Assembly: GCF_030546935.1 (NCBI RefSeq)
Contig: NZ_JAUOPH010000004.1
Span: 620,001 to 684,000 of the forward strand
Source: Marinobacter sp. 2_MG-2023
Lineage (GTDB): Bacteria; Pseudomonadota; Gammaproteobacteria; Pseudomonadales; Oleiphilaceae
Length of the DNA: 64,000 nucleotides
Reading direction: 5' to 3'
Part shown: positions 28,684 through 38,596 of the stretch, in pieces
How the letters are laid out: each line of letters starts with the position of its first letter
How positions within the stretch are numbered: the first letter of the stretch is position 1
Translations under genes and position numbers: made by a program
Notes under the pieces: generated by a model
The model's database searches: none
What the model was told of the DNA's origin: nothing
What the model saw: the letters and a program-made list of their open reading frames with translations, nothing else

Positions 28684-29840
28684 TATCTCAACAGTGCCGA
28701 AAGAATTGTACTGATCAGCTGACCTTGCCGAGTTTGTCCGGTTTTATGAAATATCTGCTTCAGATAACTACGAATCGTTGACTCGCTTTTACACCGCTTT
28801 TCGGCGATATCTTTCAGGCTAAGCCCTGTCACGAGATCCTCACACACCTCCGCCTCAACCGGTGACAGAGCAAAAAACTCGGCAATTGCGCCAGCATCGG
28901 GAAATACTCGCGCATCCGAACCAATAACAGTGATCAGCACACCTGCCGTGAGCAGCTCGTTATATTCAAGAGGCCGGATAGACATTACCAGTGGTGACCC
29001 AGAATCGCGATTGATGACCAAAGTTTCAGGCCGGGCGACGCCGCCACCTATTGCGGCATCTGAGGCTCGCGTAATAGTACGAAAAAACATCTTCTGCGTG
29101 ACATCAGACTGAAAGCAGAAGCGCTGAGACCGGATGGCAAGGCAACGCTCGCTCTCCAGCAATTGATCTCCGCGCTGGTTCGCAAGCACCACCATACCCC
29201 GGTTATTCAGCACAAAAGCTGCCTCGGGAATCAATTCAACTATTGCTGAAAGCGACTGCTCAGTGCTCGGATGCTGATGAAACGTTTGCGCAAGACTGAC
29301 TGTTTGCCGCACGAACGGTACAAGGCGATTCATGGCCTCAAGTTCCTCTGGGAAATACGGACCTTGAGCAACAGTTCGCTGAATGGTTAGCAGGATGATG
29401 TGTGTGTCAGAAGCATCTACCACTAACCAGGCAGAATCAAGCATGTTCTGGTCTGATTCCCAGCGTTCGTAGTCATCGCCGGGCGGGCCCTGTTCTAGTA
29501 ACGGCAAGGCTGAGTTGAACACTCCTGGCTGCTGGGTGATAGCATGACTGGTGACCGCGTCGTGCGCGATCATGTTGTTATCCAGGTACCAGCCCAGAAA
29601 CTCGTCCGAAAGCCCGGCGTGCCAGATGTGCTTAAGAGCTATTGGAGTTCGTCGGATGAAGGAGAGTTGGGCGGCACATCCGTTAACGGATCTGCTCAGC
29701 ATAGCCAGAAAATCGTGGAAGCCAGCCTGGTGCTGCAAAGACTCGTACAGACACTGGATCAGCTCAGGTTCGTTGGGCAAGACCCGTTGAGGTTTCGAAG
29801 ATCCATGAAAAAGTTGAGATTTCAGTGGTTGAGACGCCAT
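28683..29840 (-). CDS. LuxR-family transcriptional regulator
   Basis: This 385-residue regulator has a C-terminal LuxR/GerE helix-turn-helix at about residues 320-380 (LSPVEAEVCEDLVTGLSLKD, then CKSESTIRSYLKQIFHKTG). A PAS-like segment (ELIPEAAFVLNNRGMVVLAN) lies near residue 215. The N-terminal 200 residues have no domain I can name; no phospho-acceptor receiver is visible, so it is not a standard response regulator. The start follows GGGGGAT. It is a single gene; the adjacent lipoprotein gene is convergent and not an obvious target. Confidence 0.8.
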   Translation of the reverse strand: MASQPLKSQLFHGSSKPQRVLPNEPELIQCLYESLQHQAGFHDFLAMLSRSVNGCAAQLSFIRRTPIALKHIWHAGLSDEFLGWYLDNNMIAHDAVTSHAITQQPGVFNSALPLLEQGPPGDDYERWESDQNMLDSAWLVVDASDTHIILLTIQRTVAQGPYFPEELEAMNRLVPFVRQTVSLAQTFHQHPSTEQSLSAIVELIPEAAFVLNNRGMVVLANQRGDQLLESERCLAIRSQRFCFQSDVTQKMFFRTITRASDAAIGGGVARPETLVINRDSGSPLVMSIRPLEYNELLTAGVLITVIGSDARVFPDAGAIAEFFALSPVEAEVCEDLVTGLSLKDIAEKRCKSESTIRSYLKQIFHKTGQTRQGQLISTILSALLR

Positions 29841-30007
29841 GAAATCCCCCGCTTATGTTATTTACATGGATGCTGGCCACCCAGCTCAACCAGTCAAACT
29901 ATAGAAGAGTTTCAAAAGATGTGAAGCAAAAATAGATATATCGCTATATATTCGGCCCAGAGCGCCGGCCATGCACAAAGGCATGGCGCTGGCTCCGACA
30001 TGCGGAA

Positions 30008-30871
30008 TTAATGCATCAGCGTATACAGCTTACGCCGATAAGCACGCACATCTGGATTGTTATTACCCAGTTTCTCAAACAACTCAACCAGCGTGGTTTT
30101 AGCCACTTCGTCTTTATATTTGCTGTCCACCTGCATCAAACGAATCAGCAACTCCATGGCTTCGGCATTCTTTTCCTGCAGCACCTTGTGAAGTGCGAGC
30201 AGGTGCAGCGCGTTAGGATCTTTCGGATCCTGCTCCAGAGCCATTTCAAGATCCTTTACTGGTGGAAGTTCTGCCGATTGTTTCAGGAACTTTATTCTGG
30301 CCGCCAGCTGCTTTGCCTGGTGCTGCAGTTTCTCCTCAGGAGGCAGGCTTTCAAGCACCTGCTCAGCGGTTTGAAGATCGCCGGTTTCGGCTTTCAGCTG
30401 GGCAAGATCAATCAGCACCTTGAGGTTCTCCGGATCTTCCCTGTTCATTTCTGACAGTATTTCCATCGCGCCTTCGATATCGCCCTCTTCCCAGATGCGA
30501 TGGGCTTTGTCGTAAGGAGCCTCTTCCGGCAGTTCGATATGCTTTTCCAACACCTTGCGAATTTCACTTTCTGGCAAGGCACCATTAAATCCATCAACCG
30601 CCTGGCCATCCTTCACCAGGATGATAGTTGGCAGGCTGCGCACACCCAGGCTGGATGTGAGCTGCTCCTGCTCATCCGCGTTAACCTTGGCCAGCAGGAA
30701 CGCGCCATTATATTCGTTCGCCAGCTTTTCCAGCAGGGGCATAAGCTGTTTGCAGGGCGCACACCACTCCGCCCATACATCCACAAGTACGGGCGTGGAA
30801 GCAGAGGCGTCCATAACCTCCTGCTGGAAGTTTTCCATGGTGGCTTCAAATATATGGGGAGAGCTGCTCAT
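30008..30871 (-). CDS. cnoX: CnoX/YbbN-like thioredoxin-TPR chaperedoxin
   Basis: This 287-residue protein combines an N-terminal thioredoxin domain (PVLVDVWAEWCAPCKQLMPL, active site CAPC near residue 36-39) with a helical TPR-like C-terminal half. In E. coli CnoX (YbbN) the motif is SQHC and the protein acts as a holdase that hands clients to GroEL and DnaK. Here both active-site cysteines are kept, so disulfide reductase activity is possible. An in-frame start at 30895 adds eight residues; 30871 (MSSSPHIFEAT) is preferred for its typical start. A hairpin with arms AGCGCC/GGCGCT lies just downstream but lacks a T-tract. Confidence 0.82.
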   Translation of the reverse strand: MSSSPHIFEATMENFQQEVMDASASTPVLVDVWAEWCAPCKQLMPLLEKLANEYNGAFLLAKVNADEQEQLTSSLGVRSLPTIILVKDGQAVDGFNGALPESEIRKVLEKHIELPEEAPYDKAHRIWEEGDIEGAMEILSEMNREDPENLKVLIDLAQLKAETGDLQTAEQVLESLPPEEKLQHQAKQLAARIKFLKQSAELPPVKDLEMALEQDPKDPNALHLLALHKVLQEKNAEAMELLIRLMQVDSKYKDEVAKTTLVELFEKLGNNNPDVRAYRRKLYTLMH

Positions 30872-31044
30872 GTCGGGCACCTGAGTTGTTCGCAACGTTG
30901 ACTATTGGTTATTGCGTAGATGGGGTGCAGGGGGCTGAAATTCAAGACTGCTAACCAGGGTATTAGCAAAGCCCATGCTTGAAAATATGACTTTAGGCTT
31001 CAGTTAGTAAACAGATACTTCTCCTACCAGGAAGCTGATACGGC

Positions 31045-33495
31045 ATGAAAAACGAAAAAGACAACGACTCCCTGACAGAGTTTGAGGAAGATGTCACTGA
31101 GTACATCGGCAAGAACGAACACAGCAAAGAGCTCGTTCTGCCCCAGCATTCCATGCCCAAGCGGATGTATGTGCTGCCGGTCTCAAACCGGCCATTTTTC
31201 CCGGCCCAGGTGCAACCGGTCGTAGTCAACCAGGACCCCTGGCAAGAAACCCTGAAGCGTGTGAGCGAAACCGACCACAAAATGCTCGGGATCTGTTTTG
31301 TGAATGATCACCAATCCGGGCAGAGCGTGCCAGAGAGCGACACGCTGGCAGAGGTTGGCTGCGCGGTGCGCATTCATCACGCACAGAATAAAGACGGAAA
31401 CGTGCAGTTTATTGCGCAGGGGCTACAGCGCTTTCGCATCGTACAGTGGCTGCGCCGCAAGCCTCCGTATCTGGTCGAGGTTGAGTACCCGCAGGAGCCG
31501 GAGGAAGATGCAGATGAAACCAAGGCCTACACACTGGCTATCATCAATGCCATTAAAGAGCTGCTGCGGACCAACCCGCTGTATGGCGAGGAGGTAAAGC
31601 AGTACCTCTCACGCTTTGGTCCGGAAGACAGCTCTCCGCTGACGGACTTCGGCGCATCCATGACCAGCGCCCCCGGACAGGAACTGCAAGATGTATTGAA
31701 TACAGTACCCCTGCTGAGGCGCATGGAAAAAGTACTTCTGCTGATGCGCAAAGAGTTGGAAGTGGCGCGCCTTCAGTCTGAAATCAGCGAAGAAGTAAAT
31801 GAGAAGGTGCAGAAACACCAACGTGACTTTTTCCTGAAGGAGCAACTGAAGGTCATTCAGCGCGAGCTGGGCATATCGAAAGATGATAAGACGGCAGATG
31901 CCGAGCGATTTGAAAGCCGAATGGCAGAGCTGAGTCCACCCGAACCCGTACAAGAGCGCTTTGACGAAGAACTGCAAAAGCTTCAGATTCTGGAGCAGGG
32001 TTCTCCGGAGTATGGCGTTACCCGCAATTATCTGGATTGGCTAACACAGGTACCCTGGGGCCAGCACTCAGAAGATCAGTTCGATCTGACGCAAGCTCGC
32101 AACATTCTGAACCGAGATCACGACGGGCTTGATGATGTAAAAGACCGGATAATCGAGTTCCTCGCCGAAGGTACTTTCAAAGGTGAAGTCAGTGGCTCGA
32201 TATTGCTACTCGTCGGCCCACCGGGTGTAGGTAAAACTTCCATAGGCCACTCAGTGGCGGACGCTCTCGGGCGCAAGTTCTACCGGTTCAGCGTTGGCGG
32301 TATGCGGGACGAAGCTGAAATCAAAGGTCACAGACGCACCTATATCGGCGCCATGCCCGGCAAATTCGTGCAAGCGCTGAAAGATACCAAAGTAGCCAAC
32401 CCGGTGATCATGCTGGATGAAATCGACAAGATTGGCGCGTCCTATCAGGGTGATCCGGCTTCTGCGCTTCTGGAAACCCTGGACCCGGAACAGAACAAGG
32501 AATTTCTGGACCACTACCTGGATGTCCGCATGGATTTGTCCAAGGTGCTGTTCATTTGCACGGCCAACCAGCTCGACACCATTCCGCGGCCGCTACTGGA
32601 CCGCATGGATGTTATCCGCCTGTCGGGTTATATCGGCGAGGAAAAGCTGGCCATCGCCAAGCATCACCTGCTGCCGCGTCTTTTGAAGCAGGCCGGGTTG
32701 CTTAAAAAGCAATTCAACATAACCGACGCTGCCATTCGCCAGATCATCGAAGGTTATGCCCGTGAAGCGGGTGTCCGAAACCTTGAAAAAATGCTGCATA
32801 AAGTTATGCGCAAAGGCATAGTAAAACTGCTGGAAGCCCCGGATGAACCGGTGAAGGTGGGCGTAGCCGATTTGCAGGAATATCTGGGGCAACCTGTATT
32901 CCGTAAAGAAAAAGCGCTCAAGGGCATTGGCGTTGTAACCGGGCTGGCGTGGACATCCATGGGTGGCGCAACGCTGGGCATTGAGGCGTCCCGTATTCAC
33001 TCCAGCCAACGCGGTTTCAAGCTGACAGGCCAGCTTGGCGACGTCATGAAAGAATCGGCTGAAATCGCTTACAGCTATGTTTCCTCGAACCTGAAACGGT
33101 TCAAAGGCGACCCCGGTTTTTTCGATAAATCCTTCGTGCATCTTCATGTACCGGAAGGCGCAACACCCAAGGACGGCCCCAGTGCGGGTGTTACCATGGC
33201 AACGGCTTTACTCTCTATCGCTCGCAGAGAAGCCCCCCAGCAGAATACAGCGATGACCGGGGAGCTGACACTCACCGGCCAGGTTCTTCCTGTGGGCGGT
33301 ATCCGCGAGAAAGTCATTGCGGCGCGTAGGCAGAAAATCAGCAATCTGATTCTGCCGGAAGCGAACAGGGGCGATTATGAGGAACTACCGGAATACCTGA
33401 AGGAAGGCCTGACGGTCAACTTTGCCAAGCACTACAATGATGTTTTTCAGGTGTGCTTTGGCAACAAGCCCCGGTCCGGGTCATCAGTGCACTGA
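31045..33495 (+). CDS. lon: ATP-dependent Lon-type protease
   Basis: This 816-residue LonA-type protease has an N-terminal substrate domain beginning near residue 40 ([18 protein letters not shown]), then a coiled region, the AAA+ module with Walker [10 protein letters not shown] at about residues 391-399 and Walker [12 protein letters not shown], and the serine protease domain. The Ser-Lys dyad is S713 (DGPSAGVT) and K756 (REKVIA), 43 residues apart as in E. coli Lon. It lacks the usual clpX neighbour of canonical lon, so it may be a second Lon paralogue like the Pseudomonas AsrA group; this is inference. It degrades damaged and regulatory proteins in the cytoplasm. A bidirectional terminator follows. 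Confidence 0.9.
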   Translation: MKNEKDNDSLTEFEEDVTEYIGKNEHSKELVLPQHSMPKRMYVLPVSNRPFFPAQVQPVVVNQDPWQETLKRVSETDHKMLGICFVNDHQSGQSVPESDTLAEVGCAVRIHHAQNKDGNVQFIAQGLQRFRIVQWLRRKPPYLVEVEYPQEPEEDADETKAYTLAIINAIKELLRTNPLYGEEVKQYLSRFGPEDSSPLTDFGASMTSAPGQELQDVLNTVPLLRRMEKVLLLMRKELEVARLQSEISEEVNEKVQKHQRDFFLKEQLKVIQRELGISKDDKTADAERFESRMAELSPPEPVQERFDEELQKLQILEQGSPEYGVTRNYLDWLTQVPWGQHSEDQFDLTQARNILNRDHDGLDDVKDRIIEFLAEGTFKGEVSGSILLLVGPPGVGKTSIGHSVADALGRKFYRFSVGGMRDEAEIKGHRRTYIGAMPGKFVQALKDTKVANPVIMLDEIDKIGASYQGDPASALLETLDPEQNKEFLDHYLDVRMDLSKVLFICTANQLDTIPRPLLDRMDVIRLSGYIGEEKLAIAKHHLLPRLLKQAGLLKKQFNITDAAIRQIIEGYAREAGVRNLEKMLHKVMRKGIVKLLEAPDEPVKVGVADLQEYLGQPVFRKEKALKGIGVVTGLAWTSMGGATLGIEASRIHSSQRGFKLTGQLGDVMKESAEIAYSYVSSNLKRFKGDPGFFDKSFVHLHVPEGATPKDGPSAGVTMATALLSIARREAPQQNTAMTGELTLTGQVLPVGGIREKVIAARRQKISNLILPEANRGDYEELPEYLKEGLTVNFAKHYNDVFQVCFGNKPRSGSSVH

Positions 33496-33502
33496 TTCGG
33501 TT

Positions 33503-33535
33503 AGAGAGAAAAGGCTTAACCCTTTTCTCTCTCTT
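33503..33535. terminator. Terminator overlapping the end of the MarR gene
   Basis: AGAGAGAAAAGG (33503-33514) pairs with CCTTTTCTCTCT (33521-33532), followed by CTTT on the + strand. The stop codon of the convergent MarR gene (33516-33518) lies in the loop, so the hairpin also encodes the Lys-Glu-Arg-Glu-Lys end of that protein. Confidence 0.75.
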
Positions 33536-34016
33536 TCCATCCATCATCTTTCAGAACCGGGCCTATATCCAGAACCGGAGAAGCATCTATGTCATCGGCA
33601 TCCATCATATTCGCGACCCGCTGAATAGACGCGAGAATCATGTTCTGCTCCCACTCATCAAGGCTCTGGAACTTCTTGATGAAATCCTCCTGTAGCGGGT
33701 TCGGGGCACGGGAAAGTATATCTGCCCCTCCCTCGGTCAGGTGCGCGTGAACCTTGCGTTTATCCTGCGTACTGCGAACGCGGTAGACCAGCGCCCGATG
33801 CTCCAGTCGATCAAGAATGGTGGTAACCGTGGCCTGGCTCAGGCTGACCTTGTCGGCAATCGTGCCAATGGTAACCTCGCCCAGATCCCGGATGGTCCGC
33901 ATGATCAAAAGTTGCGGGCCGGTAAGCCCGGCATTTTTACTAAGACGCTTGGAGTGAAGATCCGTCGCCCGAATGACACGCCTGAGTGCCACCAGAACAT
34001 GCTCATGATTGCTCAC
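33516..34016 (-). CDS. MarR-family transcriptional regulator
   Basis: This 166-residue protein has the MarR winged helix near residues 30-100 (GLTGPQLLIMRTIRDLGEVT, then SQATVTTILDRLEHRALVYR). A wing follows (RVRSTQDKRKVHAHLTEGG). The start is a GTG at 34016, with GGAG 11 bases upstream. It is divergent from the livKHMGF operon across 347 bp that contain several inverted repeats, so it could regulate that transporter. MarR proteins usually respond to phenolic or other small ligands; none can be named here. Confidence 0.85.
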   Translation of the reverse strand: MSNHEHVLVALRRVIRATDLHSKRLSKNAGLTGPQLLIMRTIRDLGEVTIGTIADKVSLSQATVTTILDRLEHRALVYRVRSTQDKRKVHAHLTEGGADILSRAPNPLQEDFIKKFQSLDEWEQNMILASIQRVANMMDADDIDASPVLDIGPVLKDDGWKEREKG

Positions 34017-34363
34017 TGTGTTACTTGCTCCGTTGAAGCCTTCCGGCTTTTGTTTACACCACTAACTATTAGAGGTCGTGACACTTTTAATTGCAAGTAG
34101 CGATTTCCCTCTCGGCTCACCTCGCAGATGAACTCGTACCAGTTCACAGTTCCCTATCAGCATCAGCGTCGAACAGTTGCGCGACCGGGAAAGCTTGCGC
34201 AAACTGAGCTTCCCGGATCATCCTGACGTTATAAATGCTTGAGCCGGCAAATGTTAAATAATCAAAGAAGCCTTGGGCTAGCTTGACAAGGTTGGATGTG
34301 TAGTGTTTGTTTAGACTTCTGAGAACATCAAGAATAACCCTGAACCTGACAGGACAGACACAA
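34017..34363. promoter_or_regulatory. Divergent regulatory region (MarR gene / livK)
   Basis: The region carries three inverted repeats: CTAACTATTAG near 34062; TGAACT/AGTTCA with a 6-bp spacer at 34129-34146; and CCGGGAA/TTCCCGG near 34188-34217. A consensus -35 box TTGACA lies at 34283-34288, but no strong -10 is spaced 16-18 bases after it (best TTTGTT at 34306). The first two repeats are candidate MarR sites by position. No gene is present. Confidence 0.45.
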
Positions 34364-35476
34364 ATGACAACTTCACTGAAAAAACTCGTTACTGCCGTTA
34401 GCGCGTCCGTTGCCCTGATGGGTGCCGGACACGCAGCCGCGGAGATTCAGATTGGTATTGCAGGCCCGATGACCGGCCCGGTTGCCCAGTATGGTGATAT
34501 GCAGTTCTCCGGTGCCCGTATGGCTATTGAGCAAATCAACGCTGCCGGCGGAGTGATGGGTGAACAGCTTGTCGCCGTTGAATACGACGACGTTTGCGAC
34601 CCCAAGCAGGCCGTTACCGTGGCAAACCGGCTGGTTAACGATGGCGTTCAATACGTGATCGGTCACCTTTGCTCCAGCTCTACTCAGCCTGCGTCAGACA
34701 TCTATGAGGACGAAGGCATTCTGATGGTCACCCCAGCCTCAACCAGCCCGGAAATCACCGAGCGCGGTTATGAACTGGTTTTCCGCACCATTGGTCTCGA
34801 TAGCATGCAGGGCCCAGTGGCCGGCAACTACATTGCCAGCCAGAACCCGGAGCGCGTTGCGATCGTTCACGATAAGCAGCAGTACGGTGAAGGTATCGCT
34901 ACAGCCGTTCGCGACACCCTGAAAGACAAGGGCATCGAAATTGCCATGTTTGAAGGTATTACCGCGGGCGACAAGGATTTTTCCTCCCTCGTCACCAAGC
35001 TCAAGCAGGCAGACGTTGATTACGTTTACTATGGCGGCTATCACCCTGAACTGGGGCTGATTTTGCGCCAGGCACGCCAGGCTGATCTCGATGCGAAGTT
35101 CATGGGGCCGGAAGGCGTTGGCAACAAGGATATCAACACCATTGCAGGTGAAGCCGCGGAAGGGCTTTTCGTAACCCTGCCCCCAAGCTTTGACACAAAG
35201 GCGGAAAACCAGGAGCTTGTAAAGGCTTTCGAAGCCAAAGGTGAAGACCCTTCAGGCCCGTTCGTGCTGACCTCCTACGCCGCTGTACAGCTGGTTGCTG
35301 ATGGTATCGAAGCTGCCAACTCGAAAGACCCGTTCGACGTTGCTGAAGCGCTACGCAGCGGCAGCTTTGAAACACCAATCGGCACTGTGCAGTACGACAA
35401 GGCCGGCGACATGAAGTCATTCGAGTTCGTTGTGTATGAATGGCATTCAGATGGCAGCAAAACTCCGGTAAACTAA
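34364..35476 (+). CDS. livK: Branched-chain amino acid ABC transporter substrate-binding protein
   Basis: This 370-residue periplasmic binding protein belongs to the Leu/Ile/Val type I fold. A signal peptide spans residues 1 to about 26 (LVTAVSASVALMGAGHAAA). The mature start EIQIGIAGPMTGPVAQYGDMQ is characteristic, as are VIGHLCSSSTQPASDIY and DYVYYGGYHPELGLILRQA. An upstream in-frame TTG at 34307 would add 19 residues and is rejected. AGGACAG lies before the ATG. It supplies substrate to LivH/LivM; leucine-family amino acids are the default inference. The next gene begins after 161 bp that include a short hairpin (GAGAAGGTG context), consistent with higher binding-protein expression. Confidence 0.9.
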   Translation: MTTSLKKLVTAVSASVALMGAGHAAAEIQIGIAGPMTGPVAQYGDMQFSGARMAIEQINAAGGVMGEQLVAVEYDDVCDPKQAVTVANRLVNDGVQYVIGHLCSSSTQPASDIYEDEGILMVTPASTSPEITERGYELVFRTIGLDSMQGPVAGNYIASQNPERVAIVHDKQQYGEGIATAVRDTLKDKGIEIAMFEGITAGDKDFSSLVTKLKQADVDYVYYGGYHPELGLILRQARQADLDAKFMGPEGVGNKDINTIAGEAAEGLFVTLPPSFDTKAENQELVKAFEAKGEDPSGPFVLTSYAAVQLVADGIEAANSKDPFDVAEALRSGSFETPIGTVQYDKAGDMKSFEFVVYEWHSDGSKTPVN

Positions 35477-35637
35477 GCCAAATCGTTAATTAACGGTAAT
35501 CATGAGAGCACCTTCTCACCGCGATCCGGGAGAAGGTGTTTTTCTAGGCTCCTTAGGATCCTGCCTCACGTCCGGCCCGGTTATCCCGTGTCTGATGTGT
35601 TTCAGAGAAGGGAGCGGGCCTCCGGAGTCAAACAACA

Positions 35638-36561
35638 ATGCAAGACCTCCTGTATTTCTCTCAACAGCTCATTAACGGGCTAACGATCGGGAGCGCCTAC
35701 GCCCTGATCGCCATCGGTTATACGATGGTTTACGGCATCATTGGCATGATCAACTTTGCCCATGGTGAGATCTATATGATCGGCGCTTATACCGCGCTTA
35801 TCGCCATTACCGGCCTGACCGCTCTAGGCCTTGCCTGGCTCCCACTGATCCTTATTGTTGCGCTTCTGTGCGCGATGATTGTTTCCAGCTCTATGGGCTG
35901 GGCAGTAGAACGGGTCGCCTATCGTCCGGTACGCGGCAGGCACCGCCTGATCCCGTTGATCTCTGCAATCGGTATGTCCATCTTCCTGCAAAACTATGTG
36001 CATCTCGCTCAGGGCTCCCGCAATGTCGGCTTTCCGGCGTTGATTGAAGGTGGGTTCAACTTTAGCGCTGATGGCGCCTTCGAGATGTCGCTGTCTTACA
36101 TGCAGATCACCATTTTTGTGACCACATTAATTTGCATGACGGCACTATCGTTGTTTATTTCCCGCTCCCGCACAGGTCGCGCCTGCCGGGCAGTTTCCCA
36201 GGATCTCGGCATGGCCAGCCTTCTGGGCATCGACACCAACCGTATTATTTCAGCCACGTTCATCATAGGTGCTGCACTGGCTGCGGTTGCCGGCTTACTT
36301 CTGGGCATGTACTACGGTTCGGTTGATCCCTTGTTTGGCTTCATCGCAGGGCTAAAAGCCTTTACAGCAGCCGTGCTTGGCGGCATCGGCAGCATCCCCG
36401 GCGCCATGCTCGGAGGCCTGATTCTCGGCGTTTCTGAAAGCATGACATCCGGCTACCTCAGCGGTGAATATAAAGACGTCGTGTCCTTTGGCTTGCTGAT
36501 CCTCATTCTGCTGTTCAAACCCACGGGCCTGCTTGGCAAACCGGAGGTTGAGAAGATCTGA
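35638..36561 (+). CDS. livH: Branched-chain amino acid ABC transporter permease
   Basis: This 307-residue inner-membrane permease opens with the family signature [20 protein letters not shown], followed by [20 protein letters not shown]. About eight membrane segments can be traced. The cytoplasmic coupling stretch [20 protein letters not shown] and the conserved [12 protein letters not shown] are present. It pairs with LivM to form the channel, and shares one base with the livM start (TGATG), showing translational coupling. Assignment is firm by sequence and operon order. Confidence 0.93.
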   Translation: MQDLLYFSQQLINGLTIGSAYALIAIGYTMVYGIIGMINFAHGEIYMIGAYTALIAITGLTALGLAWLPLILIVALLCAMIVSSSMGWAVERVAYRPVRGRHRLIPLISAIGMSIFLQNYVHLAQGSRNVGFPALIEGGFNFSADGAFEMSLSYMQITIFVTTLICMTALSLFISRSRTGRACRAVSQDLGMASLLGIDTNRIISATFIIGAALAAVAGLLLGMYYGSVDPLFGFIAGLKAFTAAVLGGIGSIPGAMLGGLILGVSESMTSGYLSGEYKDVVSFGLLILILLFKPTGLLGKPEVEKI

Positions 36562-37832
36562 TGGCTGCTAACAATTACAGACACGCACTGTTCTGTGCGA
36601 TTGTCACGCTGATTATTTCGTTCCCTATTCTTGGGTTCAACCTGGAAGCCAAGGGCATCAACATCACGCTCACCGGAGCCACAACCTCAACCATCATTGC
36701 GGTGATCCTGGCGGCGGTAGCGGTTTTCGTGTTCCAGGCGTTCCGTGACTCGTTCATGGTCATGCTGGGCAAACTGCCGAATCTCAACCCACTGGCCGGC
36801 AAAGAGCCCATGGAGCAATCCAAACGGGTCAAACTCGAGTCCTGGGTGCTGACCGGCATAGTTGTGTTCGCACTATTCTGGCCCTTTCTTGTGTCGCGAG
36901 GTTCGGTAGATCTGGCCACGCTGGTGCTTATCTACATCATGCTGGCACTCGGCCTTAACGTAGTTGTCGGCCTCGCCGGGCTGCTGGATCTGGGGTACGT
37001 GGCGTTTTACGCCGTGGGCGCTTATACATTTGCGCTGCTTTCCCAGTACATCGGCATCTCTTTCTGGATGGCCCTGCCCATCGGCGCGTTACTGGCCGGG
37101 CTCACCGGGATGATTCTGGGCTTCCCGGTGTTGCGTCTCAGAGGGGACTATCTGGCGATCGTTACCCTGGGCTTTGGCGAGATTATCCGCATACTGCTCA
37201 ACAACTGGACAACTCTGACGGGTGGCCCCAATGGCATCGGCGGCATTCCCGAACCTACGCTGTTTGGCATGGAGTTTGGTCGCCGAATAAAAGAGGAAGG
37301 TAACACCTCCTTCCACGAAACCTTTGGTATTGCCTACAGCGGTGAGCACAAGGTTATCTTCCTGTACCTGATTGCTCTGGTGCTTGCGGTGATTACCGCC
37401 CTGATTATCCGACGCTTCATGCGCATGCCCGTCGGCCGTGCCTGGGAGGCCCTGCGAGAAGACGAGATCGCTGCCCGCTCCCTCGGACTTAGCCGCACGG
37501 CGGTCAAGCTTTCGGCCTTTACCATTGGCGCGTTCTTCGCTGGTTTTGCAGGCACTGTGTTTGCCTCCAAGCAGGGCTTTATCAGCCCGGAGTCCTTTGT
37601 ATTCCTGGAATCCGCCATCATCCTGGCAATTGTGGTTCTGGGCGGTATGGGCTCACAGTTGGGCGTCATACTGGCAGCTATTGCAGTCACCATTCTGCCG
37701 GAGCTCGCACGGGAGTTCTCCGAATACCGCATGCTGATTTTCGGCGCTGCCATGGTGCTGATGATGGTCTGGCGGCCGCAGGGTCTGCTACCCATGCGCC
37801 GTATCCACATCACACTGAACAAGCAGGGGTGA
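36561..37832 (+). CDS. livM: Branched-chain amino acid ABC transporter permease
   Basis: This 423-residue inner-membrane permease has an N-terminal extension with two extra membrane segments compared with LivH. The conserved core includes [21 protein letters not shown], then [20 protein letters not shown] and the coupling loop [20 protein letters not shown]. The C-terminus ends in a [13 protein letters not shown] motif common in LivM. It lies between livH (one-base overlap) and livG (6 bp gap) within an operon. Function follows from the family. Confidence 0.93.
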   Translation: MAANNYRHALFCAIVTLIISFPILGFNLEAKGINITLTGATTSTIIAVILAAVAVFVFQAFRDSFMVMLGKLPNLNPLAGKEPMEQSKRVKLESWVLTGIVVFALFWPFLVSRGSVDLATLVLIYIMLALGLNVVVGLAGLLDLGYVAFYAVGAYTFALLSQYIGISFWMALPIGALLAGLTGMILGFPVLRLRGDYLAIVTLGFGEIIRILLNNWTTLTGGPNGIGGIPEPTLFGMEFGRRIKEEGNTSFHETFGIAYSGEHKVIFLYLIALVLAVITALIIRRFMRMPVGRAWEALREDEIAARSLGLSRTAVKLSAFTIGAFFAGFAGTVFASKQGFISPESFVFLESAIILAIVVLGGMGSQLGVILAAIAVTILPELAREFSEYRMLIFGAAMVLMMVWRPQGLLPMRRIHITLNKQG

Positions 37833-37838
37833 CAGACA

Positions 37839-38594
37839 ATGCTTGAAGTACAGAATCTGTCCATGCGCTTTGGCGGCCTGTTGGCAGTAGACGGCGTTTC
37901 ACTGGACGTGAAGGAACGGGAAATCGTTTCAATTATTGGCCCCAACGGTGCCGGAAAAACCACTGTATTCAACTGCATGAGCGGTTTTTACAAGCCTTCC
38001 GGTGGCAAGATCATTTTTGAGGGCAGAGAAGTACAGGGCATACCGGATTACAAGATTTCCCGGCTGGGTATGGTGAGAACCTTTCAGCACGTGCGCCTGT
38101 TCACTCAAATGAGCGTTGTGGAAAACCTGCTTGTCGCCCAGCATCGCCACCTCAACACCAACATGCTTGCCGGGCTTTTTGGCACGCCCAATTATAAAGA
38201 ACGCGAGCGCAAAGCACTGGACCGTGCCGCCTACTGGCTGGAACGTGTCGGGCTTCTTGACCTTGCCAACCGGGATGCAGGCAACCTGGCCTACGGTCAG
38301 CAGCGGCGGCTTGAAATTGCGCGCTGCATGGTCACCGAACCCAAACTGCTGATGCTCGACGAGCCCGCGGCCGGCCTCAACCCGGCGGAAACGAAGGAGC
38401 TCAATCAGCTGATCGTCAGCCTGAAAGAGGACTACAACGTTTCCGTAGTGCTGATTGAGCACGATATGAGTCTGGTAATGGATATCTCCGACCGCATAAA
38501 CGTCATTAACCAGGGCCGCCCCCTGGCCAGTGGTACGCCGGAAGAAATCCGCCACAACGACGACGTGATCAATGCCTACCTGGGCGAGGCCTGA
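37839..38594 (+). CDS. livG: Branched-chain amino acid ABC transporter ATPase (LivG)
   Basis: This 251-residue ATPase belongs to the branched-chain group. Walker A is GPNGAGKTT near residue 35, the Q-loop is in VRTFQHVRLF, the signature is AYGQQRRLEIARCM, Walker B is LLMLDEPAAGLNP, and the H-loop is LIEHDMSLVM. The family-specific start LEVQNLSMRFGGLLAVDGVS distinguishes it from LivF. It starts 6 bp after livM and ends 2 bp before livF, so the operon is tightly packed. Confidence 0.94.
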   Translation: MLEVQNLSMRFGGLLAVDGVSLDVKEREIVSIIGPNGAGKTTVFNCMSGFYKPSGGKIIFEGREVQGIPDYKISRLGMVRTFQHVRLFTQMSVVENLLVAQHRHLNTNMLAGLFGTPNYKERERKALDRAAYWLERVGLLDLANRDAGNLAYGQQRRLEIARCMVTEPKLLMLDEPAAGLNPAETKELNQLIVSLKEDYNVSVVLIEHDMSLVMDISDRINVINQGRPLASGTPEEIRHNDDVINAYLGEA

Positions 38595-38596
38595 CT

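Noticed and set aside
34307-34363. Earlier TTG start for the branched-chain binding protein
   Set aside because: It would put 19 residues before a normal signal peptide and overlaps the promoter region; the ATG at 34364 fits better.
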